Part shown: in pieces, positions 10,763-20,869 of the stretch | Position numbering within the stretch: the first letter of the stretch is position 1 | How the letters are laid out: every line of letters starts with the position of its first letter | Source: Mucidula mucida | Taxonomy: Eukaryota; Basidiomycota; Agaricomycetes; Agaricales; Physalacriaceae | NCBI GenBank assembly: GCA_015501055.1 | Contig: JADNYV010000249.1 | Coordinates: forward strand, 1-50,958 | DNA: 50,958 bases | Direction: 5' to 3' | Program-made: the position numbers and the translations under genes | Notes under the pieces: generated by a model | What the model was told of the DNA's origin: nothing | The model's database searches: none | Seen by the model: only the letters and a program-made list of their open reading frames with translations

Positions 10763-10792
10763 TTTATATAGCCTCCCATGCTGATGACGTCA
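10763..10792 (-). promoter_or_regulatory. TATA box and CRE of the YTH gene
   Basis: TATATAAA lies at 10770-10763 on the minus strand, and the full CRE palindrome TGACGTCA at 10785-10792, 15 bp further upstream. CRE is the classical site of ATF/CREB bZIP factors (Atf1 in fission yeast), linked to stress and nutrient response. Its role here is inferred from position. Confidence 0.5.
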
Positions 10793-10957
10793 CAGGGTAC
10801 CTGTCGAATTTTGCTCAAGCGTCACTTTGCCACTCCTTCCTCCAATGACGCCTGACTGGCCTGGTTGAGAACGACTTATGGGGTTGCTTCGTTGGCGCTG
10901 CCCTGGCACGTATGTGGCGTGTTACAAAGACAGGACTTTCTGCCGTAGCGACAGCTA

Positions 10958-11032
10958 GAACTTTCGCGAACTTTCTTGACTGTGAGTTTACGTCGCATCG
11001 CCTCCATGAAACGAATCCGAAAGTTTCGGGAA
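10958..11032. promoter_or_regulatory. Heat-shock element cluster
   Basis: 10958-10975 reads GAActTTCgcGAActTTC, four perfectly alternating HSE units with 2-nt spacing, the binding pattern of a heat-shock factor trimer. At 11008-11032 further GAA and TTC units (including TTCggGAA) follow with imperfect spacing. The cluster is about 190 bp upstream of the YTH TATA box (-) and upstream of the plus-strand MYND region, so it could serve either side. Confidence 0.5.
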
Positions 11033-11353
11033 TGAAATATCTACAGCCTCTCTCTTCTGAATGACGTCGACCGAGGTCCCCGAGTCGTCAATTGTCCGCT
11101 TATCTAGAAATCAAGAACGCTTCTATGAGTCGAGGATCTTCTTTCGCCGGTGAACATAAAGCAAGTCGCTAGGTTCGATTGGTCACTACGGCTCCATCTA
11201 GTTCCATTCCATGTCATTTTCACCCGCAAGTTACTAACCCAAAAGTAACTCTTTCCGTCCTTCCGCCTGTTGATAATGGTCGCAGTTAGGACCGTACTAC
11301 CAAACGCGGATCTTCTCGGAGCGGGACGCGCTTGGGCTCTTCAATGACAGCAA
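11033..11353. other. Spacer upstream of the MYND island, possible small exons
   Basis: A 30-codon frame from ATG 11061 ends at a GTGAAC donor at 11150, and a TTACTAAC branch sequence occurs near 11230, so a small spliced transcript is possible. I could not find one join that keeps a single frame and do not call a gene. Confidence 0.25.
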
Positions 11354-11597
11354 ATTATCTGCGCTCTTACGCCGGAGACTATCCGTGCGATTTGCGATGG
11401 AGACCCGATTATATCGACGACTGCTCCCAATAGTCAGAGCGTCATTCGAATGTACTTCTTATCCGAGTACACCGAAGCTACACACGCCGTCGCGCCTTCC
11501 ATAAAGGCTGCAGCAATGCCTCTTCGCTGGGGGGACCGCATGAGGAAGGGAGACTCGTCGCAAGTCTTCGGAATCAACGAACAACCGCAGGTATAAA
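11354..11597 (+). pseudogene. Open frame ending like the MYND paralogues, possible 3' relic
   Basis: After an acceptor-like GACAG the frame is open for about 80 codons to TAA 11597 and has no ATG at its front. Its last residues, SSQVFGINEQPQV, resemble the ends of the two downstream MYND genes (SLQVFGIIDSS and PFQVFGVIDEPR), and at DNA level CAAGTCTTCGGAATCA matches CAAGTCTTTGGAATCA of the next copy. Homology to the next copy's 5' part begins again about 40 bp downstream, near 11636. I read it as the 3' end of an older copy; an independent small gene is possible. Confidence 0.3.
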
Positions 11598-11664
11598 CCA
11601 AGTCATAAAACAGATTTTCTGCTCCGGCTCAGAGCAGCAGCCACTACCTGTTGTAGACCATTAC

Positions 11665-12988
11665 ATGCGACTCATAGTCGACCGAATTTTGCCTCGCACG
11701 CCATCCGAGAAAGAGTTCGGCGGTGCTTTGGAACAACTCCCCACTGGCGTCATTCCTATTATAACCATCTCCACTCTCCAGCGCCTTATCAAAGACCTTC
11801 ATTCGACGCCCATCAATGTAGAATCTGTCCGGGTACATCTTTGCGTGTTGGTACAGGGCAGTATGAACTCGGCTCAGATGTTGAATGCCTGCTTTGCATC
11901 CCATGTTGGCAAGTGGTGCTGCGTTGTAATGAAGCGCCTTATGTCGAGGAAGCATGTCCTCCCAGCAGGCTGCGAGGAGATGATTGTTGACACTGTTCAC
12001 GTTTCATTCATACTGCTTTCAGTCCTGTCCCAAGCCGGATGGTCGGTCATGGTAGAGCCGATGGAACACGGGTTCCTGGAATGCGTGTTTCGCTGTCAAC
12101 CGCTTCTCGACTACCAGCAGAGAACGAGCAGTGAAAGTGGAAGACTGGTGAGCGCGGCGCTTACCGATCTCTTCAATTTATACAACGCTTGCGCTCTACA
12201 TCGTCCGGTTTTACGCGCTTCATACAAGGCCATTAAGAAGGTAATGCGGAGGAGTCTTGAGGATGACATTCAACAAGAAGGACCGGTCTGGGAGGCATGG
12301 GAGCAACATAAAGTCACCGTCAATGAACGATGGCAGGCCAAGGAAGATTATATTGAAGCCGGACCCAAAGATTGGTGCGATAATGTGTCGGTGAGATGAG
12401 TAGCTTCCTTCAATGCCCGGGGTTCAATTTTCTTCTTTTGCAGTGTCAAATGTTTGCATCACCCGAATTCAGACTGCAGCAGTGCGGATGCGCAACTGAG
12501 TACTACTGCTTGTGGAAATCTGGACACAAGGAGTGGTGCAATGCTCGACAGCAAATTGTCAAAGGTTACAATATTTTGGTTTGAAGACATTCCACTCACT
12601 GATGCTAATTCTTGAAATAGCCGGTAAAGCAATTCCCACAACCAGAAGAGACATCCATTTTTTCTTCGCCATGGCCGAGGGCGACTACAGGCGTCACAGT
12701 GACCCTATTAACAAACTTATCAACGACTTTCTCGAAGCGCATGGGACCAGCACCGTTCTACCATCCCCCATTGTCATCCAGTTCGACTATGTATCTGTTC
12801 CTAGAAAGCTAACGATCACGACTGCGGATAAGATCCCAAAAGACGGCGACTGGGATGGACTTGTGGAGAAGGGGAGGAGGAACCTGGGGCAACTCGTTCA
12901 CCTCATTGTAGAGGACAATGCGGGGCAAGACGGCAAATCATTGCAAGTCTTTGGAATCATTGACAGCAGTTCTAGACTTCGCGCGTAG
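11665..12988 (+). CDS. MYND-finger family protein, 5'-truncated copy
   Basis: Exons 11665-12390, 12444-12564 and 12621-12988 join in phase to about 404 residues. The order is a helical region (KWCCVVMKRLMSRKHVLPAGC, later AGPKDWCDN), a MYND-like finger opening exactly at the second exon (CQMF...CGC..EYYC), then a C-terminal domain starting HFFFAMAEGDY and containing FDYVSVPRK and LQVFGIID. Compared with the paralogue at 15520, the first 180 or so residues are absent, homology starting near 11636, and 21 nt are missing in the finger, removing the segment with one Cys ligand. MYND fingers usually bind Pro-rich partners. With these losses the finger probably cannot fold normally, though the frame is intact. 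Confidence 0.65.
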
Positions 12989-13414
12989 GTACTGGTAGCC
13001 TAACTTGTATGCAAGACAGATTTTCTTCTCTGCACTAAAAGATCGCCTCTTCCCTTGCTAGCTCAGACGGTACTTTCCTACTTCACTCGTCATTCACGAC
13101 CTATGTGTTGTTGCATCAGTTTTATTCCTGAGCTCTGAAGTGTATACAAGATTTTGAGAACCGGCAAAGACGTTCAAGCGATTGTGACAGCGGAGAGCGT
13201 TACTTCTGCAGTGTGTCTTATCTGTAAGAAGTGCGCGGTGAAGTATATCCTTGTATTCGTCTGACCGTCTCGATATTCGGAGCATTCAATGTTGAACCAA
13301 TGTGGCGTCCCGAAAATATAGAGGGCAGTCCGTTTGCTTACACGTGGGAAGAACGTTGTCTACGCGCAGAAATTACAATACTGGTACAAGTCTCATCATA
13401 TTCATACACTCTCC
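12989..13414. other. Spacer between converging MYND genes
   Basis: Separates the 3' ends of the plus copy (stop 12986-12988) and the minus copy (stop 13417-13415). I see no conserved frame, repeat or RNA gene. Confidence 0.5.
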
Positions 13415-14890
13415 CTAGTTGTGATGCCGTTCTACACCCTGGCAGGTTTCACTATCATGTGCCCCATGAGCACAGGCGCTCTTCATGCACACCATCGAGC
13501 AGGTGAGAAAGCGCTGACAGGACGGGCAGTAGTAATACATATGTTCCGCAGCGAAAGGTTTGGGGCACTATGATTCAAAGACAATAATCAGCTTCGACGT
13601 CGCGCATAAGATTGATATTGCTCACCCTAGGATAATTCCCACATCTCACGACGACCTTGTGGTCGATCTCATCCGTGTATTTGTCCACCACGTTGAGGAG
13701 GAACTGCCACGCCTGTGGCATGGAAACCTTTCCGAACCCCGACTTCAACGCGACCGAGAGCTCTCCTCTTACGATGGACGCCATACTAGGACGACACCTC
13801 ACCGCGTCAGCTATCATAGCAAAGATCTCCTCGATCCACGGCAAGTCCATATTGTCACCCAGCAGGTCCACAGCGAGACTGAGTGTAATGACCAAGCCAG
13901 ATGTCAGCGCTGAAGCAAGTGCAGTCCCAAACGCATCGGAGTCCTCGACTAGGAATATCGAGTGTAGCTGCGCCAAAATCCACACGGCGGGTTTTGCTTG
14001 TCCCGCCTGGACACTGCGGTCGAGCAAGAGAACGAGAGAAGGAACGAGTCCGTGTCGCAGGATCACTGCATGGTTATGCAGGTTGCGCGCGCCTAGTAGG
14101 CCTACGCACAACACATTTGTCAAAAAATAGTCTGGGATATCGATTCGGTGTGGATCAAGACGGAGCTCGGTCGCCAGAGCACAGACCCGCTCTAAATCGC
14201 GCAAGAGCGGTGCGCCAACGGTATAGGTGTTGACGGTGGGAAAGAAGTCCCAGAATGGGTTCGCATGCTTGTTTCGGGGAGCGGTGATCAGCGCGAGGAC
14301 ATTTTGAAGGTGTGAGACGACCGGGGCGGTGCATTCGGAAGAGGAGAAGAGGACGATGTAGTTGAGAAAGATACGGAAATAATTAAGCCTGCCGCGCGGT
14401 GTCGGTGGGCCTTCCATGAACACCTGCATACCCGTCGGTGTGGCGAGGAGGAGTGACAAGGCGGAGAAGACGCTGTTGAGAATGGGAGAGATGCTCTCAA
14501 TGTCTTTGTTCGCGCGTGGGGATAGTAGGTGCAATAATAGCATGATCTGGTATAGAACTGAAGGAGAGAAAATATGAAGATGATCTTGGTAGACGTCTTC
14601 TAGGTAGATGTCGCTCAACGCGTTGAACATCTGCAGAAGCAAACGATGGAAGGCATTGGGTGTGTAGACGGGAGCAGCGGCGTCTTCAGCGGCTGGCTTG
14701 AAATGGGAATCCAGGAGGATATCCGGCAGAGCGGCGAGAAACTGCGCATCGCGGCCATTGTTGTAGTCGTCGAGTGCGGTGACTGCACGGTTCATTAACC
14801 GATGAGCTAGAATCTGTCAATATCATTAGAACAACACAACGACGATTCGAACAAAATACTGACATCAGGTGAGCGTATCGGGACGGTCAT
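13415..14890 (-). CDS. MYND-finger family protein, apparently intact
   Basis: Exons 14890-14864, 14813-13626 and 13567-13415 use introns of 50 and 58 nt, all phase 0, for about 455 residues. A large alpha-helical, leucine-rich region (armadillo-like in appearance, residues about 10-400) precedes a finger at the C-terminus that begins right at the last exon: C-x12-C-x2-C-x5-C-x3-C-x13-C, with YYYCPSCQRFLTC at its heart. Placing the finger at an exon start and after a helical domain matches the neighbouring paralogues, but this copy lacks their domain downstream of the finger. It points away from the copy at 15520 across a 629-bp shared upstream region. The function of this basidiomycete family is unknown. 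Confidence 0.65.
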
Positions 14891-15519
14891 GGTTTGGGGA
14901 GGAGAGATCTCAGATGATTGACGGTCAGAAGGCGCTTACACCGAACAAAGAGACCTCGTCCACAACGCTCTGTTACCTCACCAAATAACATTAGAACGTG
15001 ACCGTTAGTGGACAGCCCGATTAGGAAAAGCCTGTGGACTGCCTGAACAATGGGCGGATGCATATTAGGGCAGATAATATTTTCCGATTCCGGTCCAGTC
15101 AGAGCTAGGGGCATTCGGCAAAGAAATTCTGTGTGGCGAATTATACGTGCCGTCACCGCAAGGATAGAGAGTAGTCCGGTGAGAGACAGGATACCAGACA
15201 CCTTTGTCCCAGACGAGTACCTGGACAATGGCAATGTCGGCATCAGGACAGGATGTATTGTCCTTTTATCAGTACAGCTGCCTGTGCGACATTCGGCGAA
15301 ACAGTCTTTGGCGAGTTGGCACGGTATTACACATGGCATCGCCGCACAGATATGGAGTATTCCTGTTGAGAGATTCCAGTGACAGACACGGTACCAACCG
15401 TCCCGGATGTGTTTGCAGAGGCAAGGTAAGATGAACGAAAGATCAAAAAAGACTTGATAACCACGTGGTGATGGCGTGTTTTCCTTCCTGCCGTCACGCT
15501 GCCATTCTTGGCTCCGATA
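14891..15519. promoter_or_regulatory. Shared upstream region of two divergent MYND genes
   Basis: 629 bp lie between ATG 14890 (-) and ATG 15520 (+). A 212-codon minus frame crosses it, but it has no domain and fills the only space for both promoters, so I treat it as chance. No clear TATA or palindromic operator stands out. Confidence 0.4.
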
Positions 15520-17408
15520 ATGCAAGCATTGAAGGTGCTTGATATTCGCTGACTCTGATCTTTACTGACTCGCTGTACACTCTAATAGAAATCCGCTCTC
15601 AATGGCTCCTTGGACGCGCTTGAAAAGATCATCCACAAAGTTACCAATAATGAGGATGCCCTTGTCCTGTTTCTCCCTACGTTCTCCCGACTTCTTCAGT
15701 CGACGCGTATTCCAGACGGAAACTCGAGCGACGACGACAAACATCGCTTTCTCATCATAACAAGACAAACTTTCCATGCCGTCGCGATCGGCATGTCCGA
15801 TTCTCCTGCTTCGAATCAAGCACTGGTCGCTGCCCTCACGTTTAACCTTCCAGATATGTGCGACTTTGCCATCGCCTTCTTCCGCCTCTTTGTCCTGGAT
15901 GTGACATCGCTTTCCCCATCTGATGTCGAACTCGCCAGGGAAATGAAAGAAACTGTCTTTCCCGGAGCGTTTTATGGCATCTTCGCCATACCCTCAGCAT
16001 TCGCCGTCGCGTCCAGTCATACAGGGCTATTCGACTGCCTGACGCGGGTGTGGGTGCTCGTAGCGACTGAACGGCAGCCACCGCCCGTTGTAGACCAGTA
16101 CTTGGCAATCGTCCTTGGACTCGGCGAGCGGTTTGGGCAGAAGTCACCCGGGATGGATGAATTCCGCAATGCATTGGAACAGCTCCCCAGTGCGCTCATA
16201 GTCACCTGCACTCTCCAGCGCATCATCAACGATCTTCACACGACTCCGATTGATGTCCAAATCGTCCGCCAAAACGTCTTATGCTATCACAGTGCTGTAT
16301 GGGCTCGCTCAAGATGTATCGTGCCTGTTTGGCATCTCATATAGCCAAGTGGTGCTGTGTTATCATGAAGCGCCTCATGTCGAGAAAGCACGTCCTCCCA
16401 GCAGGCTGCGAGCAAACCGTGACCAGAATTGTTGACGTTATACTCATTCTGCTTCGATTGTGTTCCAAGCAGGATGGTCGGTGATGGTGGAGGCTATGGA
16501 ACATGGATTCATGGATTGCGTGTTTCGCTGTCAACCGCTCCTGGATTACCAGGAGATATCGCAGAGTCAAATTGGAAAGTCTCTTGGTTCGGCGTTTGCT
16601 GAGCAGGTCGATTTGTTCAATGCTTTCACCGTGCATCGGCAGGTTCTACGAGCTTCGCACAGGGCTGTCAAGAAGGTGTTGTACATGAACCTTGAGGACA
16701 ATATCGAAAAGGAGGGACCGCTATGGGATGCGTGGGAGCGATTTAGAGATATCGTCGATGAACGATGGCAAGCAAAAGAAGACTATATTCAAGCTGGACC
16801 CAAGGATTGGTGCGATAACGAGCCGGTGAGAAGAACGACTTGACTGAATGACCATATCTAACTTGTTATCGCAGTGTCAAATGTTTCATCCCCTCAACGC
16901 AGACTGAAGCTATGCGCATGCGCATTCTCGTACTACTGCTCGCGCACTTGCCAGCGAGCCGCCTGGAAGACCGGACATAAAGAAACCTGCCAAGCTCAGC
17001 AGAAGGCCATCAAAGGTTATTCGTTTTCACAGACAGCAGACTCACCATACTGATCCTCAACATAGAAGGTGCACCGATTCCCACAACGCAGAGAGACATC
17101 CAATTCTTCTTCGCCATGGCCGAGGGCGATTATAATTTTCACAGCGACCAGATTAACAAACTCACCAACGACTTTCTTAGAGCGTGTCGGAGTACCAGCG
17201 TGCTGCCATCCCCGTTGTCATCCAATTCGACTACGTGTCTGTTCCGAGAAAGGTTACGATCACGACGGCGGATAAGATTCCTAAGCGAGGCGATTGGGAA
17301 GGGATCGTGGAGAAGGGGAGGATGAACTTTGGAAGACTCGTTTATCTCACCGTGCAGGACAATGGGAAACCATTCCAAGTTTTTGGAGTTATCGACGAAC
17401 CACGATGA
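15520..17408 (+). pseudogene. MYND-finger family gene broken by frameshifts
   Basis: The 5' end is complete: ATG 15520, a 15-nt exon, a 54-nt intron with CTGAC branch, then a long exon from 15589. Aligned by eye with the copy at 11665, it has four single-base losses, near 16264-16295, 16450-16470, 16875-16905 and 17205-17216 (a five-C run reduced to four). Read across frames the product would hold the helical region, a full finger (C-A-C..YYCSRTCQ..W..GHKETC) after the same intron position (GTGAGA donor near 16827), and the domain with FFFAMAEGDY, FDYVSVPRK and FQVFGVID. Either a recent pseudogene or a good gene with base-calling errors; the finger here keeps the segment lost in the upstream copy. 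Confidence 0.65.
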
Positions 17409-17890
17409 TACTACATACATACGGTTCAGATTCACAGTGTAGACCCTAAAGTTGAATTGTGTACAATTCATAATCTACGGTATTTTCCCCAGAGATATTC
17501 TCCGGCCCGATCAGCCGCCTCTTCCCTTTTAACACTCGTCCAACACTCGTCTATGCCATTGTTCTAAAGCGACTGCCTGGCCCTGGAACCAAGTCATCGT
17601 TAGCATTGTTCTGGTGGTGGACCGCTTCAAGGTGGAGAGCCGCTTCTCCTACTAGACAACGAAATACCAGTGACTTTGCATGTTGTTCCCGCTACCTAGC
17701 AGCGACGAGAGCGTGAAGTGGGCTCTCTTACTCTCTGGGACTTCTGCTGTAGCATAGCACAAGATGTTATGACCTTTTATCTATCAGGATTCATCGGCTA
17801 CATTGTTTGATGAACATGAAATGTGGACGTGAACCAATTACCGAACACGTCGAACAATGGTACCCCGTAGTCCACACTGCACAACGGCAT
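17409..17890. other. Intergenic, nothing recognised
   Basis: No coherent frame, repeat or RNA gene seen between the broken MYND copy and the finger-only gene. Confidence 0.5.
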
Positions 17891-17935
17891 CCAATCAGGA
17901 ATCCATTGTCGGCGCTCCCACTGACGGTATATAAT
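17891..17935 (+). promoter_or_regulatory. CCAAT and TATA elements of the mini MYND gene
   Basis: CCAAT at 17891-17895 and TATATAAT at 17928-17935, about 75 bp before ATG 18008, the expected order and spacing for a fungal promoter. Confidence 0.45.
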
Positions 17936-18007
17936 CTCGACACAGCGGCAGTGAACATCAACACACCCTCCTCTCGACACTCCTTCAGTTTCACCTCATC
18001 GTCCAGG

Positions 18008-18381
18008 ATGCAGTTTCTTGTAAGCCGGCTGCCTGTTCTCTGTTATTGCCTGCTGACGATTTCCCCAGCTCGACCCAGCTCTACGGAAAGGTGGTTTTTT
18101 GGGTGGTACACTTTCTTGGACACATTACGCGATAAAATGACGGTGATGCCTGTTACAGGAAGGCTTGTTATCCACTGTATGAACGAAAACGTATGTCCTT
18201 TTTGATTGGTATCGTTGGCTGTCCTGACGATTATTACTGTTAGTGTTTAGAACCCATTACTGAAGAGAAACGCTATATGCGCTGTTCTGCGTGTCTTAGC
18301 TATGTGGTGTGCTCTCGTACATGCTTCAGGGCGACCTGGAAGCACAGTTATCATGGGTCTCAAGCATGTCGTGAACGCTGA
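18008..18381 (+). CDS. 67-residue MYND-finger-only protein
   Basis: Four tiny exons, 18008-18019, 18069-18090, 18159-18190 and 18244-18381, join in phase with introns of 49, 68 and 53 nt that carry good donors (GTAAGC, GTGGTT, GTATGT). No single open frame covers the gene. The protein is a short leader followed by one zinc finger, C-x12-C-x2-C-x5-C-x3-C-x14-C, including CSACLSYVVCSRTC and a W-K-H tail. The finger opens exactly at the last exon, as in the larger neighbours, and its spacing equals that of the copy at 13415-14890. It therefore looks like a paralogue reduced to the finger alone. A finger without the partner domains might compete with the full-length proteins, but that is speculation. 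Confidence 0.6.
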
Positions 18382-18721
18382 GGCGCTCACTTCAGAAACT
18401 GATACCAGGACCTCATGTATATACTATCTATTTATCGATAGTCTTTCGTTGTAATTATCACTAATAGATTAATCTCAAAGTTGCCGCGCTGTCCGGCTCG
18501 TACCCACTAACCAAGCCATGCCTGGTATCATATCATGACAGCAACCCGAATCGCCATTTTATTCGCCTTAAAGCTTCGGTCACCGCAATGAATCACTGAG
18601 AGGTCCTCCAAGGTCAACTTGATTCCAGTCTTTGGTATGAACTCGCTGGCGCACATCAACTACTTATTTATTCTGAAATTAAGTAGACCATTTACTAACA
18701 CATGAAATATTGATACTCCGT
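18382..18721. other. Intergenic, nothing recognised
   Basis: AT-rich spacer without coherent frames or repeats. Confidence 0.5.
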
Positions 18722-19244
18722 CTATTCGTACGCTTGACGCTTCGCGTTCTCGTCGTGCTCGTTCCAAAGCGGTCCTTGGCGCAGATGATGGCGGTGTGAA
18801 TGAAAGGCGGGTCTACCCACTTCCTCTTTCACCCGATCACCACCATCACGAACGTTAAAGCTCTCCAGAAAGACAGGCGCATGCGCGATATGTACACTGA
18901 AGCTCACCATCCGAGATTTAGGGTATGACTCTGGAGCGCAACCTGGTAAATGACTCGTCTCTACAATCAACTCTTCAGTGTTCAAGAGGAACGACTAATA
19001 GGCTAACTAACAAGTGGCTACGGAGTGATACACTGTGGGAAGATCGTGGCGCGACGCTTGGCTCCTTCACGTCACCGACAAACGCGAAGCTCCACACACG
19101 AGTTTCGCGAATACCGTGACACCCTTCCTTAAGATGGATTTGGAGTCTTCGGTCTGATATGTCCGGTAGGTGGAAACAGCCTGAGGTTCCATACGTAAGA
19201 CTCCCTCCTTCATTCATTCTCCTTTGCGCTCTTCCAACATGCAT
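18722..19244 (-). CDS. Hypothetical protein with His-rich C-terminus
   Basis: Exons 19244-19034 and 18960-18722 join in phase (a 73-nt intron) to about 149 residues. The second exon looks coding: FSVHIAHAPVFLESF, then GGDRVKEE and a HSHRHHLRQGPLWNEH tail that is strongly charged and His rich. I do not recognise the family. The start is uncertain: the ATG used overlaps the ATG of the GH43 gene on the other strand in the palindrome ATGCAT, and a later Met (about 27 bases inside) may be the real one. If both are expressed, their leaders must overlap. Confidence 0.35.
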
Positions 19245-20869
19245 ACAGCAATATTCCTCATCGCCCTCCTCGCATCCTTCGCCAACGCATACCCCAATCC
19301 GCTTCCCATGAAGGGAGACATCACGTCACCACAAGGAGGCAGTCCGACTCTCTGTAAACAGGACGATACGTAGTACTTATTCAGTGAGCGGTGTATGCCA
19401 TTTATGTCCTACACACTGTCTTATAGCGTGCATAGCCGGCGGTGTGGGCATACCTTACTACACCTCGACGGATATGGTCACCTGGAATTCGACGGGACGT
19501 GTATGGCCAGACGGCGGCGCCTCGTGGACAGACGAATACAGTGGGGGCCCGAACCGCAAGCTCTGGGCGCCCGATTGCACTGTATTGGACGGTGTGATTC
19601 ATGTGTGTCTTCTACTAGCCTCTGCAGAGAATGCCGACTCAATGTGTTCCACAGCTGTTTTACTGCGCATCCACCATTGGCTCTCAACACGTATGTTTCC
19701 GCTCTCATCTGAACACAGTGGATTAGCACTGAAGGAAGGATCTCGGCTAGTCTGCGATCTTCTATGCTACATCGGATACCGGCGGTGTCGGTATGCAGTG
19801 ATTGTCGCCCCTGCTTCTGAATTCCACTCAGACAGATTGTAGGCAGTTGGACAAACGGTGGACTTGTCGTTTCCACAAACGATGGCGATGATCGAAATGT
19901 ACGCATCATCCCTTCCCTCCCTTACCCCAGTCTACTGATATATGCGAACAAAGGCGATTGATCCAAAGTGAGTTGAACGTCTTCTACATCCGTGTTTTGG
20001 GAAGCTAAATGTCGCGCTGTATTAAAGCTTTAGTATCGGTAGGTGACATATCGTCCCTATGCTCCTCACCTCACATCCCTTGGCAGATCCTGTACACTAC
20101 CTGACATTCGGCTCCTACTGGACAGGAATCTACGGGTACTACATTCCTCTTACGCACCCCAATGCTCACCCCCGCTTCCTAATACAGCGTCCAGCTCGAT
20201 CCAACGACAATGATGCCACGCGTCAACGCAACCACTGATCATCTCGCCCAAAGGACCAACGGCGCTCTTCCCGCTGCACAGCCCGCCGCCGAAGAAGCCC
20301 CAGTCTTATTCAAGTATGCCGACTGGTGGTACCTGTTCACGTCGTGGAACTCTGACAACGAGTATTATCAGACACGAGTGACGAGGTCGTCGACGTGCGT
20401 TCATATTGCTTTTGTGCTGTATCCGAAAGTTCAATGTTCAACTGTTGGCAGATACAACTCTGGATACGTGGATTCTAATGGGACCGCCGCGCTGCGTAAC
20501 GGTGGAGATGTGATATTGACGCGTCACGACTCGGTGAGTTGACAGTCGCTGTTCTTTGGTTTCCGCCATTTATCGCTCTGACGGAAAGATACTCGGACCT
20601 GGTGGGGAAGACACGTTTGTCAATACGGATGGTACGGTGTTCTTGGTATACCGTGCGTAGTCACTGCTGCTCAAAACCCTCCTGGCTGTAACCTCTTCAA
20701 CCAGATTATAAAACTGGCTCTCCAGGTTCTTTAGCATTCCATGTATGTCTAGCCCTGCTCTTGAAGAGCGGAAATTCATACTGAGTACTTATCACAAACA
20801 CAGATTGGTCTCAATCGCATGGACATGTCGAGTGGATGGCCTGTCCTAGTAAACACATCGACGCCGTAG
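19239..20869 (+). pseudogene. GH43 arabinanase-like gene with early stop codon
   Basis: Thirteen exons (19239-19383, 19427-19602, 19655-19690, 19751-19790, 19843-19898, 19954-19967, 20028-20038, 20087-20135, 20188-20394, 20452-20533, 20589-20652, 20705-20742, 20804-20869) keep one frame for 327 codons. It starts with a signal peptide (FLIALLASFANA) and shows GH43 arabinan endo-1,5-alpha-L-arabinosidase features: LWAPD, the acidic NAIDP, HYLTFGSYW, EAPVLF with the candidate acid Glu, and GPGGEDTF. Two defects stand out: codon 45 is TAG (19371-19373), where the conserved YYLF motif expects Tyr, and the segment GGSPTL stands where family members have HDP with the catalytic base. All splice sites remain, so decay is recent, or the stop is a sequence error. 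Confidence 0.75.

Noticed and set aside
11354..11597. Resemblance of LTPETIRAICDGD to the N-terminus of RPA1
   Set aside because: The match is one short stretch; the rest of the frame does not follow RPA1, while its end matches the MYND paralogues better.
14887..15525. 212-codon minus-strand open frame
   Set aside because: It covers the whole space between two divergent MYND genes and their first exons; composition is not protein-like.
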